Below the pieces are notes generated by a model. It was not told where the DNA came from. It searched no databases and saw only the letters and a list, made by a program, of their open reading frames with translations. Position numbers and translations under genes: made by a program. From an uncultured Clostridia bacterium (GTDB lineage Bacteria > Bacillota > Clostridia > Oscillospirales > Acutalibacteraceae), in contig CAKZZL010000014.1 in the NCBI GenBank assembly GCA_937884995.1, forward strand, positions 46,574 to 110,573: 64,000 bases of DNA, written 5' to 3'. This document shows positions 61,031 through 64,000 of this stretch, piece after piece; within the stretch, counting starts at the first letter, position 1; each line of letters opens with the position of its first letter.

Positions 61031-63347
61031 CACGCTGAAGACTGACAGAGAGCGTTATACGGTTCCGAAGAAGGTCCAGGATATCATCCCCATCCGCAGG
61101 ATCTGGACCGACGGAATCTTCCTCGTGGGAAACAAATATGCCAAGAGCTGGAAATTCACGGATATCAACTACCTGGTCGCCAGCCGCAGCGACAAGGAAA
61201 GCATGTTCCTCACCTATTCGGAGGTCCTGAACGGCCTTGACAGCGGGGCCTGCACCAAGATCACGGTCAATAACCATCACATGAAGCAGTCCGACTTTGA
61301 GGATTCCGTTCTGATGGATTCCAAGTCCGACGGTCTGAACATGTACCGTGATGAGTACAACAGGGTCATTCTGGACAAGGCAACCGGCGCCAACGGGATC
61401 GTACAGGAAAAGTACGTGACGGTCACTGTCGGAAAGAAGAATATCGAGGAGGCCAGAAACTACTTCGCCAGAGTGGAGACGGATCTGGTTGCCCACTATG
61501 CGGCACTGGGATCCAAATGCGCTCCGATGGACTCCGACGAAAGGCTCCGTGCGCTTCATGACTTCTACCGCTGCGGCGAAGACAGCGATTACGCCTTCGA
61601 TATCCGCACTGCCGCCAGGCACGGTCATGACTTCAAAGATTATATCTGCCCGGACAACGTGGAGGTCAAGACGGATCACCTGAAGCTCGGCGACCGCTAT
61701 GCCCGCGTATTCTATCTGAAGGACTACGCCAGCTATATCAGGGACAGCTTTGTGGCTGAACTCACGGAGATCAGCGGCAATATGATGCTTTCCATCGATA
61801 TTCTGCCGGTGCCAACGGATGAAGCCGTCCGCGAGGTCGAGAACCGCCTTCTGGGCGTGGAAACCAATATCACCAACTGGCAGCGCAGGCAGAACCAGAA
61901 CAACAACTTCTCCGCCGTAGTCCCTTACGATATGGAGCTTCAGAGAAAAGAGTCCAAGGAGTTCCTGGACGATCTGACTACCAGAGACCAGCGTATGTTC
62001 TTTGCGGTCATCACGATGGTGGTCACGGCGGATACCTGGCAGGAGCTTCAGAGCATGACGGAAGCGATCAAATCCACGGCAAGAAAGCATATGTGCCAGA
62101 TCGCCACACTGAGATACCAGCAGCTTGACGGCCTTAATACCGTACTGCCGATCGGAACTCGCAGGATAAACGCCTTCCGCACACTGACTACCGAGAGCCT
62201 CGCGGTTTTCATCCCGTTCAAGGTGCAGGAGATAATGGATAAGGGCGGCGTTTACTTTGGAGAAAACGCCATCTCGCACAACCTTATCATGTGCAACAAG
62301 GAGAATCTGCTGAACCAGTCGGCCTTCGTTCTCGGCGTTCCCGGTTCCGGTAAATCCTTCAGCGTCAAGGAACTGATCGCGTTCCTGATCCTGAATACGG
62401 AGGATGACATCCTCATCTGCGACCCTGAAGGCGAATACGCGCCGCTTGTGGAGGCTATGGGCGATATCGGCTCTGTGATCCGCGTATCTGCCGGAGGAAA
62501 GGATAGGCTCAACGCCATGTATATGGTGGACGGCTACGGCGAGAACAATCCGATCGTGGTCAAGTCCGAGTTCATCATGTCTCTGATCGAGCAGATCGAC
62601 AAGAAGGGCGTCGGCCCGCAGCACAAGTCCATCATCGACCGCTGCATCGCCAACGTCTACCGCGACGCCTATGAGACCGGCACCACTCCGACGCTCTGCA
62701 CGCTTCGTGAGATGCTGCTGGAGCAGCCGGAGCCTGAAGCCAAGCAGATCGCACTGTCTCTGGAGCTCTATACCACCGGTTCGCTGGATATCTTCGGTCA
62801 TCAGAGCAACGTGGACCTGGACAAGCGCGTGGTCGTGTTCGACATCCACGGTCTCGGAGCTCAGCTTAAGCCTACCGGACTTCTGGTCATCACCGACACA
62901 ATGCTGAACCGCGTGACGCTCAACTGGAAGAAGGGCAAACGTACTCATGTCTTCATCGACGAGTTCCACGTTGTCTTCGAGAACGAGTTCTCGGCTCAGT
63001 TTTTCAATTCTGCATGGCGTCAGTTCCGTAAGCGCAACGCTTATCCGACTGCCATCACACAGAACGTGGAATATCTGCTGGATTCCGTTCAGGCCAGCAC
63101 GATGCTCAGTAACTCCGAGTTCATCGTCATGCTGAACCAGGCCGCGTCTGACAGGCAGAAGCTGGCAAACCTCCTGGGGGTCTCGAACGAGCAGATGAGC
63201 TATATCACGAACGCGGATCCCGGCTGCGGCCTGATCAAGTACGGTGGGGCGCTGGTTCCGTTCACCAACAGGTGGCCGCATGGAGAGATCTATGATCTGA
63301 TCACCACAAAACCGGGCGAAGGAGCATTTTCAGGGCAGGCAGGATAA
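61011..63347 (+). CDS. virB4: VirB4-family conjugation ATPase
   Basis: VirB4 is the main motor ATPase of the transfer channel. The 778 residues include an N-terminal VirB4 domain and a C-terminal ATPase domain with Walker A GVPGSGKS near residue 445 and Walker B HVFIDEFHVVF (short form FIDEFH). RQFRKRNAYPTAITQNVEYLL follows in the C-terminal part. I placed the start at 61011, 11 bases after AAAGGAGGT inside prgI. Length and motifs are intact. A hairpin overlaps its stop codon. Confidence 0.94.
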   Translation: MMKSISNTLKTDRERYTVPKKVQDIIPIRRIWTDGIFLVGNKYAKSWKFTDINYLVASRSDKESMFLTYSEVLNGLDSGACTKITVNNHHMKQSDFEDSVLMDSKSDGLNMYRDEYNRVILDKATGANGIVQEKYVTVTVGKKNIEEARNYFARVETDLVAHYAALGSKCAPMDSDERLRALHDFYRCGEDSDYAFDIRTAARHGHDFKDYICPDNVEVKTDHLKLGDRYARVFYLKDYASYIRDSFVAELTEISGNMMLSIDILPVPTDEAVREVENRLLGVETNITNWQRRQNQNNNFSAVVPYDMELQRKESKEFLDDLTTRDQRMFFAVITMVVTADTWQELQSMTEAIKSTARKHMCQIATLRYQQLDGLNTVLPIGTRRINAFRTLTTESLAVFIPFKVQEIMDKGGVYFGENAISHNLIMCNKENLLNQSAFVLGVPGSGKSFSVKELIAFLILNTEDDILICDPEGEYAPLVEAMGDIGSVIRVSAGGKDRLNAMYMVDGYGENNPIVVKSEFIMSLIEQIDKKGVGPQHKSIIDRCIANVYRDAYETGTTPTLCTLREMLLEQPEPEAKQIALSLELYTTGSLDIFGHQSNVDLDKRVVVFDIHGLGAQLKPTGLLVITDTMLNRVTLNWKKGKRTHVFIDEFHVVFENEFSAQFFNSAWRQFRKRNAYPTAITQNVEYLLDSVQASTMLSNSEFIVMLNQAASDRQKLANLLGVSNEQMSYITNADPGCGLIKYGGALVPFTNRWPHGEIYDLITTKPGEGAFSGQAG

Positions 63348-63359
63348 ACCTGCCCTTTT
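63333..63359 (+). terminator. Terminator-like hairpin overlapping the virB4 stop
   Basis: A perfect 7-bp stem GGGCAGG/CCTGCCC with a 9-base loop that contains the stop codon ends in TTTTA. It probably reduces transcription into the sortase gene. Confidence 0.7.
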
Positions 63360-63375
63360 AAGGAAGGAGATACAG

Positions 63376-64000
63376 TTGAAACGTAAGAAGAAAAAGATAG
63401 CAGCCGGGATCCTGGCAGGCCTTATGGCAGGGCTCATCATATTTTCCGGCATAAAGCTGTTTCAGTATTTTGAGACGGAAAAGCAGACCGCCCGCCAGTT
63501 TGAAACGCTGAGCCGGATCGCTGATTCCTATCAGTATCCCGAAGAAGGCAAAGACCAGTCAGGACAGAGCCGCCTGGAAAGGTACAGACAGCTTTATGAG
63601 ATGAACTCTGACATTGTCGGCTGGATCCGGATCAAAGGCACGAATATTGACTATCCCGTCATGCAGTCCGGAACAGATGATCCGGAGTTCTATCTGGATC
63701 ACGGATTCTATAAGGAATACAGCGTGAGCGGAGTGCCGTTTGCAGATGCTGCCTGCACGGTCGGAAAGAGCAGCAACACGATCATATACGGACATCATAT
63801 GACCAGCGAGACAATGTTCCATGAGATATCATATTACAGCGATCCGCAGTTCCTTGCAGAGCATCCGAAGATCATTTTTGATACGCTGGATGAAGAAGGC
63901 GAATATGAAGTGGTCGCGGTATTCCGGTTCGATACTGATCATGACAGCTTCCGGTTCAACAGATACACAGACATGGATATGGCAGCATTTACGGAATATA
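63376..64000 (+). CDS. Class B sortase of the element, N-terminal part (cut by window edge)
   Basis: About 208 residues are visible. There is a basic start, one membrane segment (about 8-26), the class B sequence NSDIVGWIRIKGTNIDYPVMQ (short form VGWIRIKG) and the catalytic histidine in IIYGHHMTSE. The cysteine and arginine lie beyond the window. The start is TTG at 63376-63378, decided by AAGGAAGGAG upstream. It is probably the enzyme that anchors the element's IPKTG adhesin, although class B sortases more often use NPxTx motifs. It resembles the chromosomal sortases at 5340-7485 in class but is not adjacent to its substrate. Confidence 0.87.
   Translation, partial: MKRKKKKIAAGILAGLMAGLIIFSGIKLFQYFETEKQTARQFETLSRIADSYQYPEEGKDQSGQSRLERYRQLYEMNSDIVGWIRIKGTNIDYPVMQSGTDDPEFYLDHGFYKEYSVSGVPFADAACTVGKSSNTIIYGHHMTSETMFHEISYYSDPQFLAEHPKIIFDTLDEEGEYEVVAVFRFDTDHDSFRFNRYTDMDMAAFTEY

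Larger units (their letters stand above)
41312..64000 (+). mobile_element. Integrative conjugative element, Tn1549/CTn-like, left part
   Basis: The region carries a near-complete Gram-positive conjugation module reading rightward: parA, parB, adhesin, accessory genes, mobC, MOBP relaxase, pcfB, virD4, Maff2, virB6-like, prgI, virB4, sortase. Composition is visibly more G+C-rich than the flanking chromosome, with different codon choice. It starts at the guaA 3' end and runs off the window, so integrase, cargo genes and attR are not seen. No transfer gene in the visible part is broken. The order matches Tn1549-type elements of Clostridia. Confidence 0.9.

Noticed and set aside
60921..63281. Long open frame of 786 codons on the minus strand
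   Set aside because: It lies antisense to virB4, in G+C-rich DNA where the opposite strand often stays open. It has no ribosome site, and its residues show no protein family.

Overview
The window reads as a low-G+C Firmicutes chromosome of the class Clostridia, probably an anaerobic gut-type organism. This is inferred from the AT-rich genes with AGGAGG-type ribosome sites, a bacterial (class A) RNase P RNA, ECF transporter genes, a type III glutamine synthetase, several sortases and a Tn1549/CTn-like conjugative element. I cannot name the genus.

Bases 1-41311 are chromosomal backbone and mostly read leftward (minus strand). From the left: the N-terminal half of recD2, rnpB, a HAD phosphatase, galE, a membrane protein ending in a SpoIID domain, two class B sortases, pncC, thiI and its cysteine desulfurase. 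Next comes a three-gene surface cluster (wall-anchored protein, class D-like sortase, membrane protein) with its own promoter and terminator. A long housekeeping run follows: a ClpE-type ATPase, pgsA, cvpA, a beta-propeller-like membrane protein, truA, ecfT-ecfA2-ecfA1, a methyltransferase, glmM, ruvB-ruvA-ruvC. After a divergent FAD oxidoreductase come exonuclease III, a secreted transglutaminase/fibronectin III protein, and a five-gene redox operon that includes a truncated radical SAM gene and a PhlG-like hydrolase. An initiator tRNA next to a recombinase remnant is followed by carA-carB on the minus strand, then glnN and a guaA lacking its amidotransferase domain on the plus strand.

Bases 41312-64000 are an integrative conjugative element inserted at the 3' end of guaA. 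Base composition changes visibly to G+C-rich and nearly everything reads rightward. A 770-base non-coding end holds a strong terminator and a chain of hairpins ahead of parA-parB. Then come a lipoprotein, a 1404-residue thioester/CnaB adhesin with an IPKTG anchor, a run of small accessory genes (DUF4314, PcfM-like, Zn-ribbon/helix, DUF4313), an ArdC-like protein, a JAB/RadC protein, a DUF3991/Toprim protein and a YodL/DUF3846 protein. A probable oriT precedes mobC and a MOBP relaxase, followed by pcfB, virD4, a Maff2 pilin-like protein, a VirB6-like protein, a DUF5688 protein, prgI, virB4 and the start of a class B sortase cut by the window edge. Integrase, excisionase and the right attachment site are not in view and should lie past 64000.

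The element's parts fit one machine. ParAB maintain it, MobC/relaxase/oriT prepare DNA, VirD4-PcfB deliver it, and Maff2/VirB6/PrgI/VirB4 form the channel. The thioester adhesin plus sortase probably holds mating cells together, and ArdC probably protects incoming DNA. On the chromosome, carAB, glnN and guaA cluster around glutamine and ammonia use, and thiI sits with its sulfur donor. The least ordinary items are the CinA-like/SpoIID fusion, the class D sortase cluster with an atypical sorting motif, the amidotransferase-less GuaA, the structured leader of the element, and the candidate oriT.
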